DNA of 33,472 bases from an uncultured Pelagibacteraceae bacterium (lineage in GTDB: Bacteria; Pseudomonadota; Alphaproteobacteria; Pelagibacterales; Pelagibacteraceae). Positions 1 to 8,579 of this stretch are shown in pieces (position 1 is the first letter of the stretch; each line of letters starts with the position of its first letter). A program made the translations under genes and the position numbers. Location of the stretch: NCBI GenBank assembly GCA_902594395.1, contig CACJLZ010000006.1, forward strand, positions 1 to 33,472. The letters are read 5' to 3'. The notes beneath the pieces were generated by a model. That model did not search any database. It was not told the DNA's origin and saw only the letters and a list, made by a program, of their open reading frames with translations.

Positions 1-558
1 ATTATGCCAATTATAAGTGTTTTGTTGGGATACATTTTTTTTAAGGAAAAATTGAATAAAAAAAGAATTTTTTCTATTTTATTAGTAATCATATCTATTT
101 TGATTATGATTTTTCTCAACATAAAAACACTTCCATGGGTTGGTATAATCGTAGCTTTGAGCTGGGCATTTTATAATCTAGTAAGAAAAAAAATTGATAT
201 AGAAACTGATATTGGACTTTTAATAGAGAGTTTATATATTTTTCCTTTTGCTCTTATTGTCTTTTATTTTATTTTTGATAAGGGATTAAATGACTTTAGT
301 TTGTCTAACCCAGGTCTGAGTATATTTCTATTATTAGCGGGACCCATGACTGTGATTCCCTTATTTTTATATGTAAGAGGTGTTGAATTAATTGGTCTTG
401 GAGCTACAGGAATGATTTTTTACATTACACCTACATTGCAGTTTATTTTAGGCTACTTTTATTACAATGAGGATTTTTCACTAATTAAATTAGTGAGTTT
501 TATTATTATCTGGATTGCTGTAATTATATATCTTAAAGATCTTTATGAAACTAATTAG
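1..558 (+). CDS. RarD-type EamA/DMT permease, C-terminal part (5' end outside window)
   Basis: This is the 3' part of an integral membrane transporter. The reading frame is already open at base 1, so the N-terminal half lies outside the window. The visible ~185 residues are almost entirely hydrophobic helices (about six) with short basic loops, as in the second EamA repeat. The stretches LLAGPMTVIPLFLY and GLGATGMIFYITPTLQF resemble the C-terminal half of RarD-like permeases (chloramphenicol-sensitive protein family). The substrate cannot be read from the sequence. The stop overlaps the start of the lytic transglycosylase gene by 14 bp, so it probably leads the downstream wall/replication operon. 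Confidence 0.8.
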   Translation: MMPIISVLLGYIFFKEKLNKKRIFSILLVIISILIMIFLNIKTLPWVGIIVALSWAFYNLVRKKIDIETDIGLLIESLYIFPFALIVFYFIFDKGLNDFSLSNPGLSIFLLLAGPMTVIPLFLYVRGVELIGLGATGMIFYITPTLQFILGYFYYNEDFSLIKLVSFIIIWIAVIIYLKDLYETN

Positions 559-1546
559 TCAAATATTTTTTTTATTTTTAATAACAATATTGAATTGTTA
601 TTCTAGTGAAAATATCAATTTCAATAAATGGAAAAAGAATTTCAAAAAAGTGGCATTAGCTAATGATATTTCAGAAAAGACTTTTGATATGGCAATGCAA
701 AATGCAAGATTTTTACCTAAAGTTATTGAATACGATAGATTTCAACCAGAGTTTTATGAGGACACAAAAACATATATTGGTAAACGCACTTCAGCTAAAA
801 AATTAAAAAAGGGTGTAAATTTTTACGAAAATAATTCAAATCTTATAAATTTAGTTGAAAAAAATTTTGGAGTAGAAAAAGAATTACTTTTATCTTTAAT
901 GGGCATCGAGACTAACTTTGGCACTTATGTTGGAAAAATGGACATATTATCATCATTAGCAACATTAAGTTATGATAAAAGAAGATCAGAGTTTTTTTCA
1001 AATGAACTCTTAACTTTATTGAGATTAATTGATAATAATCAAATAGATTATAAAACATTGTATGGTTCATGGGCAGGTGCCTTTGGTTTTTTTCAATTTA
1101 TGCCATCAACAATAAAGAATTATGCTTTTGACTATAATAAGGATAATTTTATTGATTTGAAAAATTCTGAAGACGCATATGCATCTGCTGCTAATTATTT
1201 AAATAAGATTGGGTGGAAAAAAAATGATCTTTGTTTTAAGAAAATTGAATTAGATGAAAATGTTCCTACTAAATTTCTGAATGTGTCAGCGAGAAAGATA
1301 CATAGTAAAAAAAAAATAAAATCATTTAAAAAATATATTAAAAATTATTCTGAATTAAATATAAAAAATGAAAATCAAAAAATAGCAATTATAACACCGG
1401 ACAAAGATATTATACCGGATGCACAAACTTTAAACCCTGCTTATATAGTTTTTGAAAATTATGAAATAATTTTAAAATGGAATAGATCTTTAAGATTTGC
1501 ACTTGCCGTTTGTACTTTAAAGGATAAATTTAAAAATGAGATTTAA
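545..1546 (+). CDS. Lytic murein transglycosylase, MltB/SLT_2 family
   Basis: Predicted to cleave the MurNAc-GlcNAc bond of peptidoglycan, releasing 1,6-anhydro-MurNAc in the periplasm. A hydrophobic export signal covers residues 1-20. The Cys at 18 follows ILN, a poor lipobox, so lipidation is uncertain. The family core is clear: LMGIETNFGTYVGK carries the likely catalytic Glu122, and GSWAGAFGFFQFMPST is the diagnostic substrate-binding loop. The length (333 aa) is normal for the family. The start at 545 lies inside the end of the upstream permease gene; the signal peptide begins there, which supports it. The next gene overlaps by 11 bp, linking it to two more wall proteins. Confidence 0.88.
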   Translation: MKLISQIFFLFLITILNCYSSENINFNKWKKNFKKVALANDISEKTFDMAMQNARFLPKVIEYDRFQPEFYEDTKTYIGKRTSAKKLKKGVNFYENNSNLINLVEKNFGVEKELLLSLMGIETNFGTYVGKMDILSSLATLSYDKRRSEFFSNELLTLLRLIDNNQIDYKTLYGSWAGAFGFFQFMPSTIKNYAFDYNKDNFIDLKNSEDAYASAANYLNKIGWKKNDLCFKKIELDENVPTKFLNVSARKIHSKKKIKSFKKYIKNYSELNIKNENQKIAIITPDKDIIPDAQTLNPAYIVFENYEIILKWNRSLRFALAVCTLKDKFKNEI

Positions 1547-2288
1547 TATTTTTGTTATTTTAAGTACTTTATTTTTTTTATTAAGTTGTGATCAAACTAC
1601 TATAAATCAAAGTAAGAAATTAGATATTACATTTGACAAAAAATATAAAAATAGCGGATTTTCCCTTATCTATAACGACGAATTAAAAGTTAAAAAAATT
1701 GATCAAAGATCATTAACAATATTTCATAAAAATCTAAAAAGAAAATCAAATGTAAAAATTACTAATCCTTTAAATGGAAAATCACTTATCGCAGAAGTAA
1801 AATCAAACAGAGTAAAATTTTCACCATTTTACAATTCAATTATTACTCAAAGAATTGCTGAGGAGTTAGAGCTTGATTTAAGTGAACCTTATATAGACAT
1901 CATTTTAATTTCAAAAAATTCAACTTACATTGCAAAAAAAACTAAAACTTTTGAAGAAGAAAAAAACGTAGCAGAGAAGGCGCCTATAGATGGTATTAAA
2001 ATAAGCGACCTTAATTCATCCAGTAAAACAAAAAAAAAATTAAAGAAAAATAATAAATTTTCTTATTATATAAAGGTAGCTGATTTTTATTATAAAAAAT
2101 CTGCTAAAAATATGAGTAATAGAATTAAAATTGAAGTTAAATTGAAAAATATTAAAATCATTGAAATTACTAAAACTAATTATAGGTTATTATTGGGACC
2201 ATTTAATGATATACAGTCACTTAAAGACTCATTTGAAAAAATGAACTCTTTGTATTTTGAAAATCTAGAAATAATTAAAGATGCTTAA
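1536..2288 (+). CDS. Degenerate RlpA-like lipoprotein with C-terminal SPOR domain
   Basis: A 250-aa probable outer-membrane lipoprotein. The signal ends in FFLLSC, a good lipobox, with Cys18. Residues ~75-125 (VKITNPLNGKSLIAEV and the following R-rich stretch) retain the outline of the RlpA double-psi beta-barrel. The usual I-N-D-R-G-P active-site strand reads VKSNRVKF here, so the catalytic Asp seems absent. A Lys/Ser-rich linker follows, then residues ~175-248 (YYIKVADFYYKKSA ... YRLLLGPF) look like a SPOR domain, which binds denuded glycan. It lies between a lytic transglycosylase and a D,D-carboxypeptidase, as rlpA often does. I infer a septal or peptidoglycan-binding role rather than glycan cleavage. 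Confidence 0.65.
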   Translation: MRFNIFVILSTLFFLLSCDQTTINQSKKLDITFDKKYKNSGFSLIYNDELKVKKIDQRSLTIFHKNLKRKSNVKITNPLNGKSLIAEVKSNRVKFSPFYNSIITQRIAEELELDLSEPYIDIILISKNSTYIAKKTKTFEEEKNVAEKAPIDGIKISDLNSSSKTKKKLKKNNKFSYYIKVADFYYKKSAKNMSNRIKIEVKLKNIKIIEITKTNYRLLLGPFNDIQSLKDSFEKMNSLYFENLEIIKDA

Positions 2289-3432
2289 AAAAATTTTTAT
2301 CAATATTTTATTATATTTATCTCTAATTTTTTCTGTTAATGCAAATATTGATATAAAAGCCAGAACAGTAATATTACAAGATTTCTTATCTGGAGAAATC
2401 TTATATGAAAAAGATCCAGATAGATCAATTTATCCAGCCTCAATGACAAAGATAATGACATCAATAATTGCTTTTGATTTAATTAAATCAGGTGATCTAT
2501 CTTTAGATGATAAATTTATAATTTCTGAAAAAGCTTGGAGATTATCAACCGCAGGCTATTCATCTATGTTTATAATGGTTGGTGATGAAGTTTCAGTAGA
2601 GGATTTACTATTAGGTATAATCATCGCATCTGGTAATGATGCATGTGTTGCCCTTGCAGAAGGTATAGCAGGAACTGAGGAAGAATTTGCAATCTTGATG
2701 ACATCCAAAGCAAAAGAACTAGGCATGGAAAATACAAACTTTGCAAACTCATCTGGTATTAATGATCCAGATAATTATTCAACTGTAAGAGATATTTTGA
2801 TTATGTCTACTTACTTAATTAAAGAACATCCAAAATATTATGAGTGGTTTGCAGAAAAAGAATTTACTTGGAATAGAACTGGTGGTGATCCAATCACACA
2901 AGGTAACAGAAATCCTCTTCTTTATAAAAATATTGGTGCTGATGGTATTAAAACAGGATACTTAGCTGTTGAAAAATATTCGTTAGCGTCGTCAATTAAT
3001 AGAAAGGGGAGAAGATTAATAGCAGTCGGAAGTGGATTTGAAACCAAAAGTTCAAGATCAAGAGAAAGTTCCAAATTATTAACTTATGGATTAACAAATT
3101 TTGATCTAGTTGAGATAAATAAAGCTAATAAACCTATTGATAAAGTAGAGGTATGGCTTGGTAAACAAAGTTACGTTGATGTGCATGTTAATACTGATAT
3201 TTATAAAACAATCAAAAAAGCAAAAAAGAGATTATTAAAGATATCCTTAAAATATGATGGACCAGTAGAAGCGCCGATTGAAAAAAATCAAAAAATTGGA
3301 TCTTTCAGGGTTGTATATGATCAGGAATTGATAGGTGAATATGACCTACTAGCATTTAACGATGTTCAAAAAGTAAATATTTTTACTAGATTAATTAAAT
3401 CATTGAATTATTTAATCTGGGGCGATGTCTAG
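2281..3432 (+). CDS. dacC: D-alanyl-D-alanine carboxypeptidase (PBP5/6 family)
   Basis: A periplasmic penicillin-binding protein that trims the terminal D-Ala from peptidoglycan stem peptides. A signal peptide (1-~21, ending SVNA) precedes the catalytic domain. All three motifs are present: SMTK at 54-57 (Ser54 nucleophile, Lys57), SGN at 117-119, and KTG at 224-226. A beta-rich PBP5 C-terminal domain follows from ~280. The last ~17 residues (FTRLIKSLNYLIW) are amphipathic and could be the membrane anchor typical of PBP5/6. The length (383 aa) is normal. It overlaps the upstream RlpA-like gene and downstream tmk by 8 bp each. The paralogue letter (dacA/dacC/dacF) cannot be fixed from the sequence. 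Confidence 0.92.
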   Translation: MLKKIFINILLYLSLIFSVNANIDIKARTVILQDFLSGEILYEKDPDRSIYPASMTKIMTSIIAFDLIKSGDLSLDDKFIISEKAWRLSTAGYSSMFIMVGDEVSVEDLLLGIIIASGNDACVALAEGIAGTEEEFAILMTSKAKELGMENTNFANSSGINDPDNYSTVRDILIMSTYLIKEHPKYYEWFAEKEFTWNRTGGDPITQGNRNPLLYKNIGADGIKTGYLAVEKYSLASSINRKGRRLIAVGSGFETKSSRSRESSKLLTYGLTNFDLVEINKANKPIDKVEVWLGKQSYVDVHVNTDIYKTIKKAKKRLLKISLKYDGPVEAPIEKNQKIGSFRVVYDQELIGEYDLLAFNDVQKVNIFTRLIKSLNYLIWGDV

Positions 3433-4039
3433 AAAACCTGTTATTGTTTTCGAGGGTATTGAAGGGAGTGGTAAGACTTATCATTTAAATAAAATTTCAA
3501 AATATCTTAAAAAAAGAAAACTTTCTTTTATCAAGATCAGAGAACCAGGAGGAAGTTTAAATTCAGAAAAAATAAGAAAATTGATACTTAATAAAAAATC
3601 TAATTTTAATAAAAATACAGATTTGCTGCTTTATTTAGCTTCTAGAAGTGAAAATATCAATCTACTAAGAAAATATTATAAAAAAAAAATTATATTGATA
3701 GATAGATTTGTCGACTCAACTATTGCGTATCAACACTATGGTATGGGTGTAAATTTAGATTTATTAAATAGTATTAACAAACATATTTTATCAAATTTTA
3801 AAGTCTCTTTTACTTTTTTAAACCTGGTAAATCATAAAAATATGGTAAAGCGACTTAGATTAAGAAAATCTATTAACAGGTATGATAATTTCAAAAAAAA
3901 TTTTTACAATAAAGTTCAAAAAGGTTTTGTAAAAATATCAAATAAGAATAAAAGAAAATATCAAATAATTGACTCAAATTTAGATATTAAGTTGAATGAA
4001 AAATTTGTTTTAAAGAAAATTGAAAAATTGATAAAATGA
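3425..4039 (+). CDS. tmk: Thymidylate kinase
   Basis: Phosphorylates dTMP to dTDP with ATP in dTTP synthesis. The P-loop GIEGSGKT lies at 11-18. The dTMP-binding REPGGS motif is near residue 40, and the DRFVDSTIAYQHYG segment near residue 97 is the conserved DR(Y/F) motif of the family. The length (204 aa) is standard. The start overlaps dacC by 8 bp and the stop overlaps holB as ATGA, so translation is probably coupled. The tmk-holB-metG-tatD order is widespread in Proteobacteria, which supports the call. Confidence 0.95.
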   Translation: MSRKPVIVFEGIEGSGKTYHLNKISKYLKKRKLSFIKIREPGGSLNSEKIRKLILNKKSNFNKNTDLLLYLASRSENINLLRKYYKKKIILIDRFVDSTIAYQHYGMGVNLDLLNSINKHILSNFKVSFTFLNLVNHKNMVKRLRLRKSINRYDNFKKNFYNKVQKGFVKISNKNKRKYQIIDSNLDIKLNEKFVLKKIEKLIK

Positions 4040-4965
4040 GCCTAAGTCCAATAAATCAAACTAATTTGTTTTCACTCGATAACTATCTGTCAGAATTTGT
4101 AGAACTTTATAAGAAAAAAAGATTACCTACAAAAATTTTACTTAGTGGTGACAAAGGTTTGGGTAAGTCAACTTTAGCATTTCATTTAGTAAATTATATA
4201 TTGTCCATTAAAGAAGAATATCCCTATATTATTAAAGAGTCTAAGATTAATCCTGACAATAAATCTTATAAGCTTGCAATAAATGGATCAAATCCTAACC
4301 TATTATTAGTTGATACCTTAAGTGAAAAAAAAAATATTGATATTAATCAAATTAGAGAATTGATTAATAATTTGAATAAATCATCTTTTAATAACAAGGA
4401 AAGATTTATAATTATAGATAATATCGAAACATTAAATATTTCATCTATTAATGCACTTTTGAAAGTTTTAGAGGAACCACCATCAAACACTTATTTTATA
4501 TTGATAAATAACGATAGATTTATTTTACCTACTTTAAAATCGAGATGTATTAATTTTAAAATATCATTAGATCACAAAAAATCGATTTCAGTTATTAATA
4601 AGATTTTAGATAATGATATTATGAAATTTATGAATAAAGATTTGATAAACTATTATTTAACACCTGGACAAATATATCATTTAATTGAATTTTTTAAAAT
4701 ACAAAAACATGATTTAAAGGATTATGATTTAAAAAGTTTTCTAAAACTTGTTATTAAAGATAATTTGTATAAAAAAGATGCTTTAATTAAAGATATAATA
4801 TTTCAATATTTTGAGTTTTATTTTTTAACAAAAATAAAATTAGCAAAATCAAGAACTTTTGAATATTATGATTATTTTTTAATGAGAATAAATGACACTA
4901 AAAAATTTAATTTAGATGAAGAGTCTTTATTTATGGAATTTGAATATAAAATTTTAAATGGATAA
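4036..4965 (+). CDS. holB: DNA polymerase III subunit delta'
   Basis: A clamp-loader AAA+ subunit. The Walker A-like motif GDKGLGKS is near residues 38-45. The helicase-like NINQIRELI segment, ERFIIIDNIETLN (Walker B position) and NALLKVLEEPP follow in the order seen in DnaX/HolB. The SRC motif (LKSRCINF) that supplies the arginine finger is present near residue 173. The 309-aa length fits HolB better than DnaX. The zinc-binding Cys cluster of gammaproteobacterial delta' is not evident. The gene sits between tmk (ATGA overlap) and metG (8-bp overlap), the usual holB context. Confidence 0.9.
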   Translation: MSLSPINQTNLFSLDNYLSEFVELYKKKRLPTKILLSGDKGLGKSTLAFHLVNYILSIKEEYPYIIKESKINPDNKSYKLAINGSNPNLLLVDTLSEKKNIDINQIRELINNLNKSSFNNKERFIIIDNIETLNISSINALLKVLEEPPSNTYFILINNDRFILPTLKSRCINFKISLDHKKSISVINKILDNDIMKFMNKDLINYYLTPGQIYHLIEFFKIQKHDLKDYDLKSFLKLVIKDNLYKKDALIKDIIFQYFEFYFLTKIKLAKSRTFEYYDYFLMRINDTKKFNLDEESLFMEFEYKILNG

Positions 4966-6499
4966 AAATTTTTATATTACTACTCCGATATATTACCCAT
5001 CTGGAAAACCTCATATGGGGCATGCATATTCTAGCATTATAGCTGATTTTTTTGCGCGATTTAAATCAATTGATGATTATAAAGTTCATTTTTTAACTGG
5101 TACAGATGAGCATGGTTTAAAGATACAAAGATCAGCTGAAAAAGTGGGTAAGAAGCCTAAGGAATTCTGCGATCAAATTAGTCAAACATTTAAAGATCTT
5201 TCAAAAACATTGAATTTATCTAATACAGATTTTATAAGAACTACTGAGGATAGACATAAAAAAACAGTTCAGCATCTCTGGTCTCTTCTTGAAAAAAATG
5301 ATGACATTTATTTATCAAATTATTCTGGATGGTATTCAGTCTCAGATGAAGCTTTTTACAATGAGGATGAGATAGATGAAAAAGATGGAAAAAAAATTGC
5401 AAAATCGTCAAAATCTAACGTTGAATGGATTGAGGAGGAGTCTTATTTTTTTCGACTTTCTAAATGGCAAAAACCTCTATTAGAATTTTATGAAAATAAT
5501 CCAGATTTTATATTACCTGAGTCTAGAAAAAACGAGGTAATTAGTTTTGTAAAAAGTGGTCTTAAAGATCTTTCTGTAAGTCGTAAAACTTTTACATGGG
5601 GAATTCCAGTTCCTAGTAACGATAAACATATTATTTATGTATGGCTCGATGCATTAACAAATTATTTAAGTGCTTTAAATTATCCAGATATAAATGATGA
5701 ACTTTTTAAAAAATTTTGGCCAGCATCTATCCATTTGATTGGTAAAGATATCTTAAGATTTCATGCAGTTTATTGGCCTGCTTTCCTTTTAGCTGCTAAA
5801 ATTGAATTACCAAAAAAAGTCTATGGTCATGGTTGGATATTATCTGGCGAAGAAAAAATGTCAAAATCTAAGGGAAATATTTTAGATCCATTAAAAATTA
5901 TTGAAGAATACGGTTTAGACCCTTTAAGATATTATTTGATTAAGGAAGTTTCATTTGGAAACGATGGTAATATTTCTCAAGAAAGACTTGAAGATTGTAT
6001 AAATAGTGATCTAGCAAATAATTATGGCAATTTATGTCAAAGAGTTACTGCTTTTGCGATGAAAAATTGTGATGGGAAAATTCCTACAAAAATTGATTTT
6101 CAACTCGATGATTTAAAAATATTGAATAAATTTCAAGAAAATTTAGATACTATAAGGTCTAAAATAAATGAACAAAATATAAATTTTTATATAGATTTCA
6201 TTGTTAATTCTCTGTTTGACGCAAACAAATACTTTAATGATCAAGAGCCATGGAAAAAAAAGGATAATTTAATTAGGTTAAATACTATAGTTTATACAAC
6301 GTTAGAAATGGTCAGGAAAATTAGCTTTTTACTTTATCCAATTATTCCCGAAACATCATTGAAAGCATTAAAAATTTTTAATTTATCGGAAAAAGATATC
6401 AAATTAGAAACTATATCTAATAATGAATTTATTATTAAAGGTAATATGATAAATAAGATAGATATATTAATTAAGAAAATAGAAAAAGAAAATGATTGA
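4958..6499 (+). CDS. metG: Methionine--tRNA ligase, zinc-free short form
   Basis: A class I aminoacyl-tRNA synthetase that charges tRNA-Met. The HIGH-type signature is HMGH at 19-22, GTDEHG follows near residue 48, and KMSKS is at 300-304. The connective region around residues 125-165 has GWYSVSDEAF and no Cys knuckle, so this is the metal-free type. The chain ends at 513 aa after the anticodon-binding helical bundle (NDQEPWKKK, SFLLYPIIPETS) with no C-terminal tRNA-binding/dimerization domain, as in many alphaproteobacteria. It overlaps holB and tatD by 8 bp each. Confidence 0.96.
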   Translation: MDKNFYITTPIYYPSGKPHMGHAYSSIIADFFARFKSIDDYKVHFLTGTDEHGLKIQRSAEKVGKKPKEFCDQISQTFKDLSKTLNLSNTDFIRTTEDRHKKTVQHLWSLLEKNDDIYLSNYSGWYSVSDEAFYNEDEIDEKDGKKIAKSSKSNVEWIEEESYFFRLSKWQKPLLEFYENNPDFILPESRKNEVISFVKSGLKDLSVSRKTFTWGIPVPSNDKHIIYVWLDALTNYLSALNYPDINDELFKKFWPASIHLIGKDILRFHAVYWPAFLLAAKIELPKKVYGHGWILSGEEKMSKSKGNILDPLKIIEEYGLDPLRYYLIKEVSFGNDGNISQERLEDCINSDLANNYGNLCQRVTAFAMKNCDGKIPTKIDFQLDDLKILNKFQENLDTIRSKINEQNINFYIDFIVNSLFDANKYFNDQEPWKKKDNLIRLNTIVYTTLEMVRKISFLLYPIIPETSLKALKIFNLSEKDIKLETISNNEFIIKGNMINKIDILIKKIEKEND

Positions 6500-7253
6500 C
6501 TCACATTGCCATCTAGATCATGAACCGTTACTTAGTGATCTTTCAAATGTGCTTAAAAGATCGAAAGATGTTGGTATTAAAAAGTTGTTAACTATATCTA
6601 CATCTTTTGAGAGTTTTTCTAGAATTAAAGATATAGTCAATAAAGATGAGATCATATATGGAACAGTAGGTATACATCCACATGAAAGTGACACTAATAC
6701 AATTACTAAGAATGAAATAGTTAAAAGTCTTAAAGAAAATTCTAAAATAATTGGGATAGGAGAAACGGGATTAGATTATTATTATAATAACAGTGATAAA
6801 GAGAAACAAATAACTAGTTTTAAAAAACATATTGAAGCAGCAATAGAGTGTGACGTTCCTCTTATCGTACATTCAAGAGATGCAGAAGATGATACCTTTA
6901 ATATACTCAATGAGTATAAAGGACATAATCCAAGAATTTTGATGCACTGTTTCACTGGATCAAAAAAATTTTCAGAAAAACTTCTTACATTGAATTCTTA
7001 TTTTTCAGCAAGTGGAATTATAACTTTTAAAAACTCGACTGATTTACAAGAAACTTTCAGATCATTACCTTTAGATAGAGTCTTAATAGAAACCGATAGT
7101 CCATATCTTGCACCTGTTCCTAATCGAGGAAAAAAAAATGAACCATGCTTTATTGATTTTACTGCAGAAAAATTAGCACAAATTAAAGATGTATCCAAAT
7201 CAGATCTTATATATTTCACTTCGAACAACTTTAATAAATTATTTTTTAATTAA
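6492..7253 (+). CDS. tatD: TatD family metal-dependent DNase/hydrolase
   Basis: A cytoplasmic TIM-barrel metallohydrolase; TatD homologues have 3'-5' DNase activity and are linked to DNA repair. Metal ligands are seen in order: HCH at 5-7, Glu in GETGLDYYY (~residue 92), His in PLIVHSRDAE, His in LMHCFTG and Asp in IETDSPYLAP. The length (253 aa) is typical. It lies directly after metG with an 8-bp overlap and 6 bp before the PhnP-like gene, a common arrangement (metG-tatD-MBL). The exact substrate of this copy is unknown. Confidence 0.92.
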   Translation: MIDSHCHLDHEPLLSDLSNVLKRSKDVGIKKLLTISTSFESFSRIKDIVNKDEIIYGTVGIHPHESDTNTITKNEIVKSLKENSKIIGIGETGLDYYYNNSDKEKQITSFKKHIEAAIECDVPLIVHSRDAEDDTFNILNEYKGHNPRILMHCFTGSKKFSEKLLTLNSYFSASGIITFKNSTDLQETFRSLPLDRVLIETDSPYLAPVPNRGKKNEPCFIDFTAEKLAQIKDVSKSDLIYFTSNNFNKLFFN

Positions 7254-7259
7254 AACATT

Positions 7260-8030
7260 ATGAAATTTATCATACTAGGATGTGGTAGTTCAATGGGTGT
7301 GCCAAGACCAGATGGTTTCTTTGGAAATTGTGATCCTCAAAACAAAAAAAATTATCGAACAAGGTGTTCCAGTTTTATAAAGACCTCTAACGAAAATATT
7401 CTTATTGATACATCCCCAGATTTAAGACATCAATTATTAAGACATAAAATAAAAAGAATAGATAAAGTTTTATTTTCACATATGCATGGTGATCAAACAC
7501 ACGGTATTAATGATTTAAGAACATTTTATATTAATACAAAAAAACAATTAAATGTATATGCTGATAAAGATACTTCTGATTATTTAAAAAAGACTTTTTC
7601 ATATATTTTCAAAAGTTATTCAAGAGAGTATCCAGCTACTTTAAAATTACATAAACTTAAAAATAATTTATCAGTTAGAGATAATAATAAGATCATGAAG
7701 ATAAGATCAATCAAAGTTGATCATGGAAAAGTCAAATCTAATTGTTTTATTATAGATAAAAAAATTGCCTATATAAGTGATGTAAGTAAAATTTATAACA
7801 AAGATTATAAATATTTTAAAAGTCTTAAATATTTGATAATTGATTGTTTATGGTACAAGCCACATCCATCTCATTTCAATTTAGAGACATCTTTATCTAT
7901 AATAAAAAAATTTAAACCCAAGAAAGCAATATTAACGAACTTATCTCCTGTGCTAGATTATAATGAGCTTAAAAAGGTTTTACCAAAGAATGTTATTCCT
8001 GCACATGATGGATTAACGATTAATTTATAA
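7260..8030 (+). CDS. PhnP-like metallo-beta-lactamase-fold hydrolase
   Basis: A cytoplasmic MBL-fold phosphodiesterase-like protein of 256 aa. The N-terminal FIILGCGSSMGVPRPDG strand-loop is typical of this family. The metal motif reads HMHGDQTHG (74-82): the usual HxHxDH has Gln79 at the last position, a variant I recall from alphaproteobacterial members. Further ligand positions are VDHG (~155), ISDVS (~172) and DCLWYKPHPSH (~198-208). The physiological substrate is unknown. Position after metG and tatD is conserved. It is convergent with gpx, and the two stops overlap by 6 bp, leaving no room for a dedicated terminator. Confidence 0.85.
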   Translation: MKFIILGCGSSMGVPRPDGFFGNCDPQNKKNYRTRCSSFIKTSNENILIDTSPDLRHQLLRHKIKRIDKVLFSHMHGDQTHGINDLRTFYINTKKQLNVYADKDTSDYLKKTFSYIFKSYSREYPATLKLHKLKNNLSVRDNNKIMKIRSIKVDHGKVKSNCFIIDKKIAYISDVSKIYNKDYKYFKSLKYLIIDCLWYKPHPSHFNLETSLSIIKKFKPKKAILTNLSPVLDYNELKKVLPKNVIPAHDGLTINL

Positions 8031-8570
8031 GATTTTTTCAATTATATTTGTTATTTTCTTAGACATTGGATTTGTTAAGGATGAAAAAGTATCTTCAATT
8101 TTTCCTTGTCGATTGATTAGAATTTTATAAAAATTCCACTTTGGGACTGCCGATTTTCCATAATTTTCTTTTGCCCACTGATATATTTCATGGGCATTTT
8201 CACCTTTTACATCGGTAATTGATGTTAATGGAAAATCTATATCAAAATTTACTTCGCAAAATTCTTTAACTTCAGAATTTGAATTTTTTTCTTGGTTAAA
8301 AGAATTAGATGGAATACCTAAAACAATAAGACCTTTAGATTTATATTTATCCCAAAGTGTTTGTAACTCAGTATATTGATTTGTAAAACCACAATAACTA
8401 GCTGTATTTACAATCAAAACAACCTTATCTTTATAGTTATTTAAATCAATAATCTCTCCAGTGATACTATTTATCTTAAAGTCAAAAAAAATTTTTTCAT
8501 TATTTGCAGCAACTGAATTTTTAAAAAAAAACATAATTATAGATATTCCTATGATTGTAAATTTTTTCAT
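8025..8570 (-). CDS. Glutathione peroxidase-like thiol peroxidase, exported
   Basis: Reduces hydroperoxides using thioredoxin or glutathione. The active site TASYCGFTNQY places the peroxidatic residue at Cys60, a cysteine and not selenocysteine. The partner Gln is in FNQE (~residue 95) and Trp in PKWNFYK (~residue 147), giving the family's catalytic set. A hydrophobic N-terminal segment ending SVAA (1-~22) predicts export to the periplasm, not universal in this family. The length (181 aa) fits this plus a standard GPx domain. It is separated by 9 bp from nhaA, upstream in the same direction, so the two are probably cotranscribed. Confidence 0.9.
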   Translation of the reverse strand: MKKFTIIGISIIMFFFKNSVAANNEKIFFDFKINSITGEIIDLNNYKDKVVLIVNTASYCGFTNQYTELQTLWDKYKSKGLIVLGIPSNSFNQEKNSNSEVKEFCEVNFDIDFPLTSITDVKGENAHEIYQWAKENYGKSAVPKWNFYKILINRQGKIEDTFSSLTNPMSKKITNIIEKIL

Positions 8571-8579
8571 TTTTATAAA

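Noticed and set aside
8391..8393. Selenocysteine in the glutathione peroxidase active site
   Set aside because: The catalytic codon is TGT (Cys), and no in-frame TGA exists.
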